A stretch of 64,000 nt of DNA from Stenopsyche tienmushanensis (Eukaryota; Arthropoda; Insecta; Trichoptera; Stenopsychidae). A program made the position numbers and the translations under genes. Position 1 is the first letter of the stretch; each line of letters starts with the position of its first letter. The stretch lies in assembly GCA_008973525.1 (NCBI GenBank), contig WACJ01000114.1, forward strand, positions 372,001 through 436,000, given 5' to 3'. The notes below the pieces were generated by a model. The model saw only the letters and a list, made by a program, of their open reading frames with translations. It searched no databases and had not been told where the DNA came from. Shown here piece after piece: positions 22,510 to 37,500 of this stretch.

Positions 22510-25500
22510 TCAAGTATTGCTTTGTGGTCCCTTCGGTTTTATCATCATTGACGCCCTCTTTAAAGTGTAATCCCATCCTCTCCAACGGAACCAGACAATG
22601 CCTATTAACAGAAAATATAGATGAATTTAAATTTAACAGGGATAATCATTAATAAACATGTGATAAATTAAGTGAATTTACCTTGTCTGGCTGTGAGATC
22701 TTGTGGGTCATGTAGGTATAATCCGTTAAGACCGCGACCACAAGACTTCCACCACCAGCCTCCTTTCAACATCGAAGCACAATTCAATGACGATCTATCA
22801 TTATCTCTAAAAGACAAACATAATATTATAATACAAATAAAATCTAGTGATATATTTACACGTTACAGTATTTGATTTAACTATTACCTATTATACGTTG
22901 AAAATGGGCTGTTATTTGATCCATACCATGGATCGTTCAGTGAATCTCCTGCATTGCCTTCGTATCCATCGATTTCTAATTTATAATATTCACTCTCTGA
23001 ATAAATCTTAAAGTGTGAATATTGAGCGTATCTGAAATTTTCAACAAAAATATTAATATTCATTTATTAGATGATAGAATAATTTATTATACGCGACGAA
23101 CCTTTTATTTCCTTCGAAGTCTTCAAGTTCAACCCTCAATATGTAGTCCTCGTTGTTAGTAAGCATATAAATATTTTCGTTTCCGAGCCAGAACTCTTTA
23201 CCTGGGTCTCCAAAACCGTTTTTGTAATCAGCCCAGTCTCGATTAAAGTTTTCAGGAACTCCAAGATCTCCACGTCGTTGAATTACCTGCCGAAATAAAA
23301 TATATATATGCTTACAAATATTATATGATTGCTTTGCGTTTCTCATGCGATACAATCGATTTAAACGTGATGATGAAATGACAATTAGCAAAGCGTATTT
23401 GTTTTGATTATGTAAAAGCGTAAAAATGAAGATCAATGTGAATGCTTTTTATTCAAAATAGCTCTAATGTCGATGAACTGACTATTTAAATTATAATGCT
23501 GTATCGTGAGATATCGACATTTTTAAGATAAATTATGTTTTGTTAAAACTAGTTATACAAAGCGAAAAAAATTGCGAATCTTAAAATATGCATTCTTTCT
23601 GTATTCTATCGCTTGGAATTGTGTAAGTCAGTGGCATAACTGGAAACGCTCAAGAGTGCAAATGAGTTCTATGAGGATGAAGTTAAATATATGGATATAT
23701 ATATTATTTATGTAAAACAAAGAATTTGGAAAGAAGTTCATAAATTAGCAGCGTTTTGAAGTTCACTTTCTTTAGCTTTTATCCTATAATGAAAGTTGTC
23801 ATTCGATGTTATTTTTGCAGATTTATTACGGCAGAACGGTTCTAATTATGACCAAAGCTTAACGTTATGTGAATTAATATATTTACACGTTAAAAAGGAT
23901 TGCAAAAAGTTTTAATCCGCTTAATGGCAGCTTTTTATAAAAGTTTTAAATTGTATTTTGTGAAATATGTGTGAATAATGCTATAATTCTGATGGTTTAT
24001 ATTGATCGTAAGCACGTTATTATTCAGCTTAAATCTACTGAAATATATATAACGTTGAATAGTTAGACAAATGTAATTGAATTATAAAATTGGTCGGGTA
24101 AATCACTAAAGAAATCACTCATTCAATTTAATATAAAATGGAAAACCGTTAGATTCTTGAACTTTAGGATCACGCGTGTAAATTTACATGCCGTTATATA
24201 TATATATATATATATGAAAATTTTAGTTAGAATTATGCACACATGCATATTTATTATTTGGATGGTTAAATGTGAATTGATCTTAATATAAAGAATCGTT
24301 ATATTTTCAGCATATTTTATGTATATCGCTATATTTTGTAACAATTATGTATTTAAAGTACTCTCAATTGGAGGGGGTTGTTTATGAATTTTACTTACGG
24401 TCCAACCTCCTTCTGCAATATCCTGTTCGCAAAAAACTTTTAAGAACCAATATGTAGTCCCCCTTATTTGAAGATAATACACTCCCGATTGTCGCATACC
24501 AGCGTTTAGCAAGTCAACACAGGAATATCCCTGAAATAATATATGGTACTGATGAGGATAAATACAAAATGCGACAACAAAATATTTATTTCTAATGACA
24601 TGTTTGGTTATAAATCGCGCATTCGCTGCTGTGTTGCAATAGACGCAAATTAATCCTTACCCTGATATCCTTGTAATTGGCGATGATGTCTGTGGTGAAG
24701 GTGGTATTAGCGATTGAGGGTTTGTTTTTAACGCTGGGAAATATAACACCACCCTTTCTCGTAGTGGAATTAGCTCCAGAGCCACTGGCGGTTTCTTTGC
24801 CTGGTATCGACTCTTTGATTAGTTCTTTGGGTATCGGTAAGTCTTTGCTCGTCACATTATTTTCTTTCATTGGCAACACGTCCTTGCTGATAATCTCTCT
24901 TGTGGGAGCCGTGGAGCTGCGGCTGGAGTATTTATTTTCTATTAGTTTTAACCGAAGATTTTTTAAAAATAAATATCTCAAAATTGAATAAAAAACAAAG
25001 AACAAAACAGAAGTCGCAGGGCAAATTTATTCACACAAATGTTATTCTAATTCAGTATTTATGCATCAATTTTTTAAGCGCATCGTTTCGAAACAGAATA
25101 TGATTAGAATGTGGTCATAATATTAATGGCGAGCAAAGAATTTTTCATTTAAAATACAGATATTCGCAATCCTTCAAATGTTATATCACTAGAATCTTAA
25201 CAAAGCTAACCTTTTATAGACGCATTATAAGCAAAAATATGTGAGACAAAAATGCCTCTTATACAACAAATAATTTATGCAGAAATTAACTTAGGCGCAT
25301 ATTAATGGATTTCAATCAGAACTGTTAAATAATCACAATGCAGATCGAACAGATCCATGTTTATAATGTATATATTTCAATATTGGATTTACGTATGAAT
25401 GTTTATAGTATTTATAAATACAAATTAGCTATTAAAAAAAAAACGATGAATACGTTGATGAAATGTTTCTTTATCCAGCGAAAGAGTACGAGGAATAAGT

Positions 25501-28500
25501 ATTAAGTGATTTATATGCAAAAATGCTTTGAATCGTATTTTTTTAAATTTCGTTTAATACTTTTATTTGAATGGTCACGAACCATCTATGTAAATTATCC
25601 TCTGAGGGGGCTTCTGTAATCTTACTGATCATAGAAGATCCTGTTGTCTAAATGTCGCAAAATAACAGAGGAAGAAGCGACCGCAAGATCTGTGTGTCCA
25701 ATCGGTCCGCTTTTCGGATCGCTGACATGACGAATAAGCGCCTCGCGGTCAGATGCCATATTCGAATATGTCGATTACGAACTCTCATTACAAAACGAAG
25801 TTGTCCGAAGAAGACTTATCTCGGGTGGGTTGTTTAAATTTTACAATCGGTCGAAAATATTGTCTTTATTGTATTACGGGCTTATGCCGGATGAGTGGAT
25901 CCATTGTTTAAGCAATGATAAAGAAAATAAGGATTAGACAACTTAGTATATATTATAAAAATGGACAGAGTCAATCGGTGTTGATTCATGTAAAGTAGAA
26001 TGGTTAAGTACAACAAACAAAAAAATCATGTGCAACTCTCGACTGGGTCTATATTCTGCGTTTTGCGTCCCAAGTCCAGTTGCGCCCGTGGCGGGCGCCT
26101 GCTTTGCCACCCCTTTGTTACGGCCCCGACAATAATGTATGATGAGAATTGATCATGTTATGTGTCTATTTGCAAGAAGGTCGCTCAATTTCGATGAATA
26201 ATATCAGCAATGAACTTTCATCCGGTCAATAAATATTGACTTTCACAAGATGCATTTTTGAATTGCAAGGAGCGCTATAGAAATGAGGCATTAAAATTTG
26301 CATGTTAACTAAAACGAAGAAATGTCAACGAGAAGGATATTAAATGCTTGATGCTCATAGCACATAAATATGTATAAATAAGGCAGCCTCTTATGGTAAT
26401 CAAAGTGTTTTCTACGTCAATTGTCAATAAACAACGCTTATCATGTTATAAAATATGATGACATAAAGCCACCGTCGATTTCGCGCAATATCAGTACATG
26501 TGTGGTGTAAAAATCAAGGATTCAATCAATATGTTAGCAATTTTAATATCAATATTTTGCTGACCTGAGTTCCACTTCTTCCGGTGGCGGACGAGGTATC
26601 TCCGGTTCGGGATCTATCAGGATCGGTTTTGGCAATCCAGCTACGGTTACTACCCCCAATGCAGCGGCTCCCACGTCTTCCTGCTTCTTCAGTCGCTTGT
26701 CGACGTTGTCCAAATTTTCAATGATCAAATTTGCTTTGACCCTAAGATCATCGTGTATTTGTCCTATTGCGCGCTCTTGTCTTTGAGTCTGCGTCAATAG
26801 CTCATCAGATTTGGGAACGAGATCGTCTATCGAACTCTTCGTCCCGACCACCACGTCCCAAACTTGATCCATCTTCTCTGATACGTTGACGATTGGTATC
26901 ATTCGTCTGATCAACGTATCGATCTTGCCAGTTTTAGTAGAGTGGCGCGTGGGTCTAGAATTTGTCGATCCGTTGACATGGACGGGAGCGTCTTCCGGTT
27001 CAACCACTGCTGAATGCACATCGGAAACCATATTCAGTACTTTGCCCAAATTCTCAGACACGAGGTTGATGTGAAACTGTAGTTTTCTGTCCACGTTGCT
27101 CGTGGCCGTTCTCAACTGGTCCAATTCTTTAGATATGTGATTCATTATTTCGGCATTCATTGCCTTTGTGATTTCCAGCACGTTCATGCTGATTGGCTTC
27201 TTCTCGCTGGCTTCGGCATTTATATCATCCACGGGGAGAAAATTGCTATCTATTTGATTCTTGAGTCCAACCAATTTAGAATCGATATCGGAGACTTTCT
27301 GGTCGAGCGAAACTAGCCGCATGTCGAGACTCTCGCCGTCCGCTTTCGATCTGTCCAGGGTTGCTTTGTCGTCGGGCGAGTCTTTGGCGGCGTTCTTCTG
27401 GTTGTTGATCGTCTGCTGATGAAAAAGTCGAACGTCGATGGTGCGCAATTTGCTGATTATATCGTCGGTCTTATCGATGTTGTCGTTTACTCGCGAGTCG
27501 AGGGCCTCCAAGCGCCTCATCAGGTGCTCGACTGCCTTGTCGAGGTTTTCTATCCTCTGAAGTTTGGTCTCGAGCGTGCTCACGATCACTTCGAACACGT
27601 TGAATATGTATTGTTCCCTGAAAGGTAAAAATAATCATTTTTAATATATTTTAAAATTTATCAAATAAAATGCACAACAAGTGTATATAAAATTATATTA
27701 TTAATTAGTGACATTTCTGGATACGTTCACAATAATATGGTGAATTCAATTGGGTAAAAGAAAATCCACAAAATGGTATTGGATGATCGACGACTGTAAC
27801 TGCACGAGCTAACAGATCATAAAAGGCTCCGGATACGCATTTATCCCCGAAAATACGAAGTGTTCACAATGTCTGCGGGTCCAACTTGTCCGCTTTTCGG
27901 ATCGCTAGCATGACGAATGAACGCCTCGCGATTAGGGAATCCAATCTCGAGCCAAAATTTCGATCCCGGGATTTCGGGATTACATTAGACAATCCCGGGA
28001 CCAGTCCCGGGATCCCGGAATTGAGATTTTCAATATTTTAAGAAATTACCTTGATGAATTTGATCAAAAATTACTAATAAGTCCATTTGTTCAATATAAA
28101 AAATCACTTGAAGGCCAAAGAATTTTATTTATTTAAGAAAAGATAAAAATACAATTCAAAAATAGATAAATAAAACACTTAAAAATTCAAATATTATTTT
28201 GAAAATATGCCCGAAGTAACATTAACATTAAACATTAGTGTTTCGTCATTTAGTCTGGATCTGATTTTGGAAGTCAGACAACTTGCTGCTGAAAATGCAC
28301 GCTCAGCTTCCACACTCGTTGGAGGTATCGTCATCAGATTTTTAAATGCTAGTTCGAGTTGATGATCGCGTGAGCCCTTATTTTCGTATAACACTATCAA
28401 TGTGACAGATAAAATTCTTTTCTGCTGAGACACGAACTAAAAATCGCAAAATTCCCGATTTCCCGACAAATTATTTATTTCCGTCGCTGCAGATGAATAC

Positions 28501-31500
28501 TTATAATACTATAATACTTTGATGTGATTCGTAATTATATTACGGAGGAATACACAAATTTTGAACCCCGTATCTATTATATTTCATATCGATATTCCCA
28601 TTATTCGTCGAGGTGTAGTAAATACATCACCGGTACGGAAAGGTTACTATAACAATTTGAAAAACATACATGTACGCTATATATGTATACATAGATTAGA
28701 CAGTCACTGCTCCTATGCGTCGCCTAAGTTAGCCAATTAGTAATTACGCCACTGTTTCCAAGCGTCCAGATTTCGTCGGGAATGTCTCGATTTAATAGCC
28801 TTCATTGTGTTGGTGAGGTGTACGATTTCTGTTAGATAAAAATTTCAATCCCGGGATTTTCGGGATTACGTTTTCTAATCCCGGGATTCTTAAGTACCTA
28901 AAACTGTCCGGGATCCCGGGATTCGGGATCCCGGGATTGGATTCCCTACTCTTCAGAATGATAAAGATGATGGGTCTGTTTGATATGTAATGATGCTATT
29001 AATGTACCAAAGTTATATAAGATTAAACGTCAGTATGAACAACATTAATCAAAATATGATAATTACGAAGGATTAATGACAAGAAAAGTTAAAAGAGCTC
29101 AAGTTGGGATTGAAAAAACAACAATTAATATTTACTAAAGTGTTGAAAGAAAGTGAAGCGGCGGTGCATGCAAGTTACGTCTTATCAGAATTGATAGCTA
29201 AACACTTCAAACCTGAAACTGAAGGTGATTTCATCAAGTCCAATTAAAGCTGCACAAATTCTTTATCCGGAAAATTTGAAGCATTTTCAAGCAATCGCTT
29301 TGTCTCGGAATACAGTTGCAGAATGAATTACTGATTTAAATGATTAGATCAAAGCAAAATCATCTAGTTTCCACTTATGAAAGGAAATAAGTCTCTCCAG
29401 CCAGATCCAGCATAAACTTTGAAAGTAATAACTGCTAACAGTGTTTCCCCTGAAGTAAATAATATAGTAGTAGAGAAGAGATGCCGAGTGTCAATTCAAG
29501 GGATATTGCATGAAGAAATCGTGGTTGTAATAACATCTACCAACAAATTTGGAATATCCGAAATATTAATATTTCTGATCGATCGTCTCGATCCAGGTTT
29601 ATCCTGATTTCCTGGATTTGAAAAAGTAAATGCTGAGGCGATTAATAAAAAAGTCGTACATGGATGCCCATGAGTGAGTGATTGAATTTGCAACAATAAT
29701 TAAATTATCATTTATATATAATGATAATTTCGCTACTCACTCATAGATTTTCTCCTCTTTTGCCTTTCCAAATAATCATATCCTTACTTTATCACGTGTG
29801 GAAGGCATTGGGAAACCACCGCATTAAATCCTTTCCCTAGTAAGATCTCCTATGGAGATCCCCTATATCCGACATCGGATATGACACATCAAAGATTCAT
29901 GCTTTGACGGACGTCATAAGGACTTTAAAGAAAAAAGCTTATGAATCTGCATGCGCGCCTTTTCAATCAAAATATGAAATAGAAAATAAACACGCAAAAG
30001 ATCAAGTAGACCATAACTGAAATTCATGCGTGCCATTTTATCGTATGCAATAAATTTGACATTATTAAATTTGATTTGCAGCATCAATGGTTGCATCCCA
30101 TGGCGTGCAATTGAAACTAGTGCATCAGAATCAAATATGCATTTTCTAAATAGCGCAATGCATAATTTAACGGATGCAGGGTGCGGACGAAGCGGAACCG
30201 CAGATTGCGTATGATTTCAATCGAGGAGATAAAATGCTCATATTATAGGAATATTTTATCGAAATTATATATTTCCTGAAATTTTATAACATATTCGCAT
30301 CATGTGAGGCGAAACGATCGATCGCAAAATGTGCAGCGCTTTCTCTGCTACTATTACAGACAATTGCATATTTAATCATCCGGAGTAGTGTATCAGTCTC
30401 GACGGAAATAACTCTAATAATAACGATCGGTTTCGGTTAGTTAATGCTTATTTATTGCGATAAAATAAATTAATTATACTTGATTGTTTTCTAAATAACA
30501 AATTCAAATAGAATCAGAAAGCATTACTACAAATGCAAGCGTGCTTAGCCGTTCTTTTGTCATTGTCAATCTTTGTACATTCTTTAGATGCCTCATCTAA
30601 GAGAAACTCATCTCTCAAATTGCATTGTTTATCATCCAATGCAAGAAAATCCATAGTGATTTTTTAATACATTATAAACAAGTTGATTAATCAGAAGGTT
30701 GAAGTGATATTTGTATTTTTGAAAGTTATTTGAGTGTAGTATTTACTTCATAATGTATGTTTGGCTTTTGAGACAATGCGTTTATGACACCTTATTTGAT
30801 TATCTTCCGATTGCCATATATGGATTTACATTTGCTTACAACTTTACATTTTATTCGCTGAAATATTTGTCATTACAATTAATGCGATGGTTTAAATATT
30901 AATAATACGTTTTTTGCTTGATTCACTTCAATTAATTCACACATCTATGCATTCGAAAATGAACCTCGTCGCTAAATATTATTTTTTTCTGGTAAAATTT
31001 GGGTCAACACACGGATCAATTCCTGGATCAATTGGATTTCTTTGAATTGAAGTTGCAGAAAGGCCAAGTTCTTGTGAGCGACGAGAGATTGACTGCCTCG
31101 AGTTTTCCCGTACACTCTCACGCACAGCAGCGATATTTTTAGCAGACCTTGCGTTTCGGCGACGTCGTATATTAGCTGGTTAGAAAATATTTTCGTGGAA
31201 TTATTTACAGAAAACGTTATAAGAAAATCTATTTTGACCAATGTTTTATCAAGAAATATTTGTTTGGTTGAAAAATTAAGTCTCAAGAACGACGTAAATG
31301 TTGAGATGGGGTTCAAAATTTTGCTCAAGAGGGGGTCCGCGGACTATATAAGTTTAAGAACCACTACCTTTTATCATTGTCAACCATTTTGAATTGGTTT
31401 TCATAGCGAATATGTATTTTTAAAAATGTGGTCACCAACCACACTTTCTGTGGATTTGAACCCATGATGATTGAGTTACTACTCTGACGTAAGGAATAGG

Positions 31501-34500
31501 GAATCCAATCCCGAGGCAAAATTTCGAACCCGGGATTTCGGGATTTCATTAGACAATCCCGGGACCAGTCCCGGAATCCCGGGATTGGGATTTTCAATAT
31601 TTCAAGAAATTACTTTGATAAATTTGTTGAAAAATTACTAATAAATCCATTTGTCCAATATAAAAAATCACTTGAAGGCCAAAGAATTTTATTTATTTAA
31701 GAAAAGATAAAAATACAATTCAAAAATAGATAAATAAAACACTTAAAAATTCAAATATTATTTTGAAAATATGCCCGAAGTAACATTAACATTAAACATC
31801 AGTGTTTCGTCATTTAGTCAGGATCTGATTTTGGAAGTCAGACAACTTGCTGCTGAAAATGCACACTCAGCCTCCACACTCGTTGGAGGTATCGTCATCA
31901 GATATTTAAATGCTAGTTCGAGTTGATGATCGCGTGAGCCCTTGTTTTCGTATAACACTATCAATGTGACTGATAAAATTCTTTTCTGCTGAGACGCGGA
32001 CTAAAACTCGCAAAATTCCCGATTTCCCGAAAAATTATTTATTTCCGTCGCTGCAGATGAATACTTATATACTATAATACTTTGATGTGATTCGTAATTA
32101 TATTACGGAGGAATACAAAAATTTTGAACCCCGTATCTATTATATTTCATATTGATATTCCCATTATTCGTCGAGGTGTAGTAAATACATCACCGGTAGG
32201 GAAAGGTTACTATAACAATTTGAAAAACATACATGTACGCTATATATGTATACATAGATTAGACAGTCACTGCTCCTATGCGTCGCCTAAGTTCGCCAAT
32301 TAGTAATTACGCCACTGTTTCCAAGCGTCCAAATTTCGTCGGGAATGTCTCGATTTAGTAGCATTCATCGTGTTGGTGAGGTGTACGATTTCTGTTAGAT
32401 AAAATTTTCAATCCCGAAATTTTCGGGATTACGTTTTCTAATCCCGGGATTCTTAAGTACCTAAAATTGTCCGGGATCCCGGGATCCGGGATCCCGGGAT
32501 TGGATTCCCTAGTAAGGAATAATTTCGGATTTCTATTTAAAAACTGGAAATATTTCTGGTCCAGTTTTGGATGGACATATTTATCGAATATTTTACTTTT
32601 AATCATGTCTCTAAATAATTATTCAATATTTCGATTCGTTCCTATGCAATTATTTTACAGTAGACTCTCGATTATCCGGGGACTGCCGGGGGGCACAAAC
32701 ACGGATAATCCAAATCATCAAATTTCTACTTGGTTTTGATTTTAATATCATATTTACAATTTTGATTACATAATATTAGTACTCATTATCATTAAGAAAA
32801 ACGCTCATAGTTAACCTATATGGTAGGATGATCGCGTATTTGCGAGCGAATTCCAATAGGTTGTTTTGAAAAACAAGATAATTAAAACATGAGAACATGC
32901 GTTTGTTTTGGTAGATAAGATACAAGCATTATCGCTTTGTAAATAACACCCCAGTACTATTCGGGAATTGCCTTATTATCCGAATATCAAAAATTAAAAA
33001 TAATCGGACCGGATAATTGAAAGCACACTGTATATGCATTTTGGCTGAGTGAGCAAAATTCCTCTAAATATTTTTCATCGGCAAGTTGTTATATACATTA
33101 AAAATATCATCTTTTAATATAATCGCTCTATTGCTATAAATCAAGGATCCAGTATACATTTAACCAGTTATACATTTGTATAACGGATAATTTTTTGATA
33201 TGGACGAATACAATATTTTGTTCGGCCGTCAGCATTCGCTTTGCATAAAATTAGCATAAAATTTGACGAAAAACAGTCACGATCGGCCGGTAATATACTC
33301 TAAATGTATATAATTGTGGTATGAAAGAGGTTCTATGTTCACAAACGACTCGGCCTTCATTTGTCGATTTTTTTTTGAGGCAATGAAAGAAGAGAAAGAG
33401 GCTGTTACTTGTTGTTGTCTGCTTTTTTAAAGTAAGAATGTATGCTTTGTTAGCGTTTATTCATCTAGTTTCGTGTAAACCATAGATAGCTTCTACGGCA
33501 TGGAATCATCATTCATGTTCATTTTCACTTAAATTGAGCTTGTAATATTTCACTTTTTAAATATGAAAAGAACGTAATGAATGAACAAGGTTTGTAAGAT
33601 GATTGAATGCGTACCAAGCTGACAAGCGGGCATTACTTTCAATCGATTCATTGAAATCACTTTTGACATTTGTATTTAACAATATATATATTTAAAAAAA
33701 GGCAATTTAGAGCTATGTTCATGTATACATTGAAATTGAACTATAAAATCCGTTTCTTATGGAAACAGTTTATTTTTCAAGAGAAATTAAAATATCAATA
33801 ACAATCATCTATTGTAACATTCAATCGTACTTAATGTCATTTAATATTTGGAGACTATGGGATACATCCGAATGTCGCACTTAAGGGTCGCGCAAGCGGA
33901 TTTATTTCCATTTCATGTTTAACGAGTTGTGTAACTTTGCACGCTACTTAGGTTTCTGCTCTGTTATTCGATTATAATGCTCGAAATTGTTTTCAAGCAC
34001 ATCTAATGGGGATTTTTAAAAAACAATTTTAAAAATTGATAGCATTTTCGTTCAACGTACACAATTTGGCAGAAAGGCCATTTGCCGTGTCAAGAACAGC
34101 GATTAACCTTTAACGGTGAACCCGTTTTACCTGAGACATTTATTTTATACTGTACCCTCCATAATTTCTCTGATACATTTTTGTTAGCCTCATTGACTCC
34201 TCAAGACTCAAATATTTGATAATTAATATATATATATTAGGGTGTCCCATAAGTTTCTTTCGTTTTCATATTAAGAAAAAAGTAAACAATATTTTGTATT
34301 ACATCAAAATGTATTGAATAATATATTGTCCATTCTATTTTATTACCTTTCTCCATCTCTCCGAAAGCCTCATAATGCCTTTTTGCCAAAATTTCCCAGG
34401 TTTGTTGGCAAAATATTGATCAAGATACATTTTTATATCATTTTTTGAATTAAAAATTTAGCCACGTAAGGAATTTTTCAATGAAATAAATAATAATCTG

Positions 34501-37500
34501 AAGGGGCAATCCGGAGACTGTGGAGGATGAGGTAAAACATCCCAGTCAAATGATAATAATTTATATCTGACGAGCAAAGACACATGAGGCCAGGCGTTAT
34601 CGTGATGAAAAACAACGCCTAGTCTGTTCTAGTTGGAAGCAATATTTTGTTGAATTGATCGTTTCATTTTGCTGAAGTGGCTCATAATAAACTACCCCTT
34701 TCCAGTCCCACCAAATGCATAGCAAAACTTTTTTTGGATGTAGGCCAGGTTAAGCTACAGTTAAAGCTTCTGTACCCTTGGTCCGAGACCGTTTACGTTG
34801 GATATTCTCATAGAGTATCCAACTTTCATCTCCAGTGACAAGTCTCTTCAAAGAAGGTTGGCTTTTATGTCGTTGGAGAAGAAGATCGCATGTTGAAATA
34901 CGTATATTTGAGTCAGTGAGTTCATGAGGAATCCACACATCTGAACGATTGATGTAGTCCAATTTTGTCAGATGATTATAGACGGATGTTCGTGGAATTT
35001 CTAACTTGTTAGCTATTTCGCGAACAGTATATCGCGGATTTTCTTCAACCATGGCTATGATTAGATCTGTGTTCAATTGCGAAAGAAACTTATGGGACAA
35101 CCTAATATATATATATAAATAACACTATATTTTTGGGACCCTTTTATGGGACCATTGCCAATCATTTTAACATGGTTTACACCTCCTGTAAGATTCGAAC
35201 CCAAGATGATTGAGTTACGAGCTTTATATTGTTACGAAATATTTACATTGTCTTTTACACAATAATTGAAATTTTAATTAGCAAGAAAAACATAATAAAG
35301 GGACTCTTTATTGGCTTCGGTGGTCGTTATATAAATAATGAATGTGCCCTTTATTAATTGTGTAAGCTTCGTTAAATGTCACATTTTTACGCAATTCTAC
35401 GCGTAATTTAAATGCCAATGCTTGGCTGAATACTCTTCAGATTTCTTCAAGAGCACTCTTTCCTTTAGGATTATTCCTTCGAGTAATTTCTTTCAGACCA
35501 TTTTTCGCGTTCTCGAACTTGCCTTTTACAGCACCACTTAAACTTCAGATTATTGTCCAAATTGTGAATTAATTGTTGAACCAAATCAAAATAAATGGAT
35601 ATGGTAAAGTCCAAAACTACGTTTCATTTGAAGACCCACGATCTAAGAATAACATAATACGTAACAAAATAACCGAACAATATATGTTTATATAATATCT
35701 CAAGAACCGTCGTCATTGACAGAATTTCTAGTGCCTTCAACCTTCGCCATGACTGGAGTCGCGATCAAAAAACGAGGAAGAATGAAATGTCATCAAAGAA
35801 CCACACGTCATGGTCGAGCCTCTCAAAATCCATTTGTTTAGAAGGAGAGTGTGTACAATATTTTTAAAAGATCGACGTGAATTATGTATCCGTAATACGG
35901 TTGTCGTTGAGTTTCTTAAAGCATTTACAAAAGGTCAAGGTTTATTATCAACCACGTGGAGCTGTGGGAAGGCGAAGGCTTTCCTTAAAACACAAAGGTC
36001 AAGGAGCTTGTCCCACATATATATCGTTATCACCGATCGATTATTAACCTGTTAATTTATTCACAATTGATAGTTGAAAACTCAAAATCGAATACTGGGG
36101 AGGTTTTATCAAAGATTTTTGTTCGATGGTCTTGATAGTGGACACGATTATCTTGAATTCTTCCTTTATCGTGAATTTCAGGTCTATGACTATAAACCGC
36201 AAAAAATTGATTCCCTCAAAGTCAACATACTCATCTCTCTTCATCTTTATAATGCGAAGAACAGGACGTAGGTGATCTCCATAGGAGATTATACTGGGGA
36301 AAGGATTTAACGTGGTGATTTTCCGTTGTCATCCACACGCGGTAAAGTAAGAATAGGATTATTTTAAAAGGTAGGAGAGAAGAGAATCTATGAGTGAGTA
36401 GCGAAATTATCATTATATATAAATGATAATTCAATTATTGTTGCAAATTCAATTACTCACAATGGGCGTCCCTGCACGACTTTATTAATCGCCTCAGCAT
36501 TTATTTTTTCAAATTCAGGAAATCAGGGTGATGCTGGATCGAGACGATCGATCAGAAATATTAATATTTCCGATCTCCCAAATTTGTTGGTACGGTGAAA
36601 TTTTTTTCCACAATCTGGATTTGAACCCGAACCTTTATAATAAAAGTCCAGGATCTAAACCAATACTTGGTTATGGATCTATGATGGAATCGCATTGGAA
36701 CCGAATCGATGTTTCAATATGTGAGATATAGGGTCCCAAAAGGTTAAAGCAGAGGTCGACTTCCCTCCAAATCTCCAACAGTTGCAGATGCTGCATTGTG
36801 AGAAATTTAATAGCAAATAATGGACTTTCTACGATGATCAAAATCAAATATTTAGTCATCGTGAGGTCGTTGGTACACTTGTGAAGACGTTCGCTTTTTT
36901 ATTTGCTTAATTTCTTTTAACATTGAATAAGAAACGCCTACATGGCAGGCAGAACTCTCGACTTCCGTTGTTTGGTTTTGACCCATTTGATAATTAATTT
37001 CCTAAGTGGACACTCAGTGCACAGCGAATGCCAATACAATACATTAACTAAAAAGTAAACAATACTCGTCACATTCTTGATGTTTTCACTTCTTGGACAA
37101 TGATAATCAAACATGATCAACGATTGTGTAAGATTGTATTAGATAGCTTTTACGTTACTTTTTACCACAGCTTTAAATTGCTTTCTTGGATGGCAAGTAA
37201 GCAATGAAATTTAAAATATTTGAAGTAGATTGTAATTTACATTGACAAGATATTATAATGGATTATACTAACATATTCAGGTCAATGATTAGTATTATAT
37301 TTATGAAAACATACCTTACTATTTTTGACGTTGCAGTTTGCTAAGCAAAATTTAAAAATATTCTGGAGATTGTGAATTGATATTTTTAAATCAAAAAGTA
37401 TTGATAATCATCCCAATTTTCTTTTTATGTCAAATATTCGCACTATGTTATGACAATAAATATTAAAAATTATGGAAAAATGATCTGTTCAAATTAAATG

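Noticed and set aside
24677..24991. Plus-strand 104-aa hydrophobic ORF
   Set aside because: Shadow of the FReD linker exon on the minus strand, which has correct splice sites and phase.
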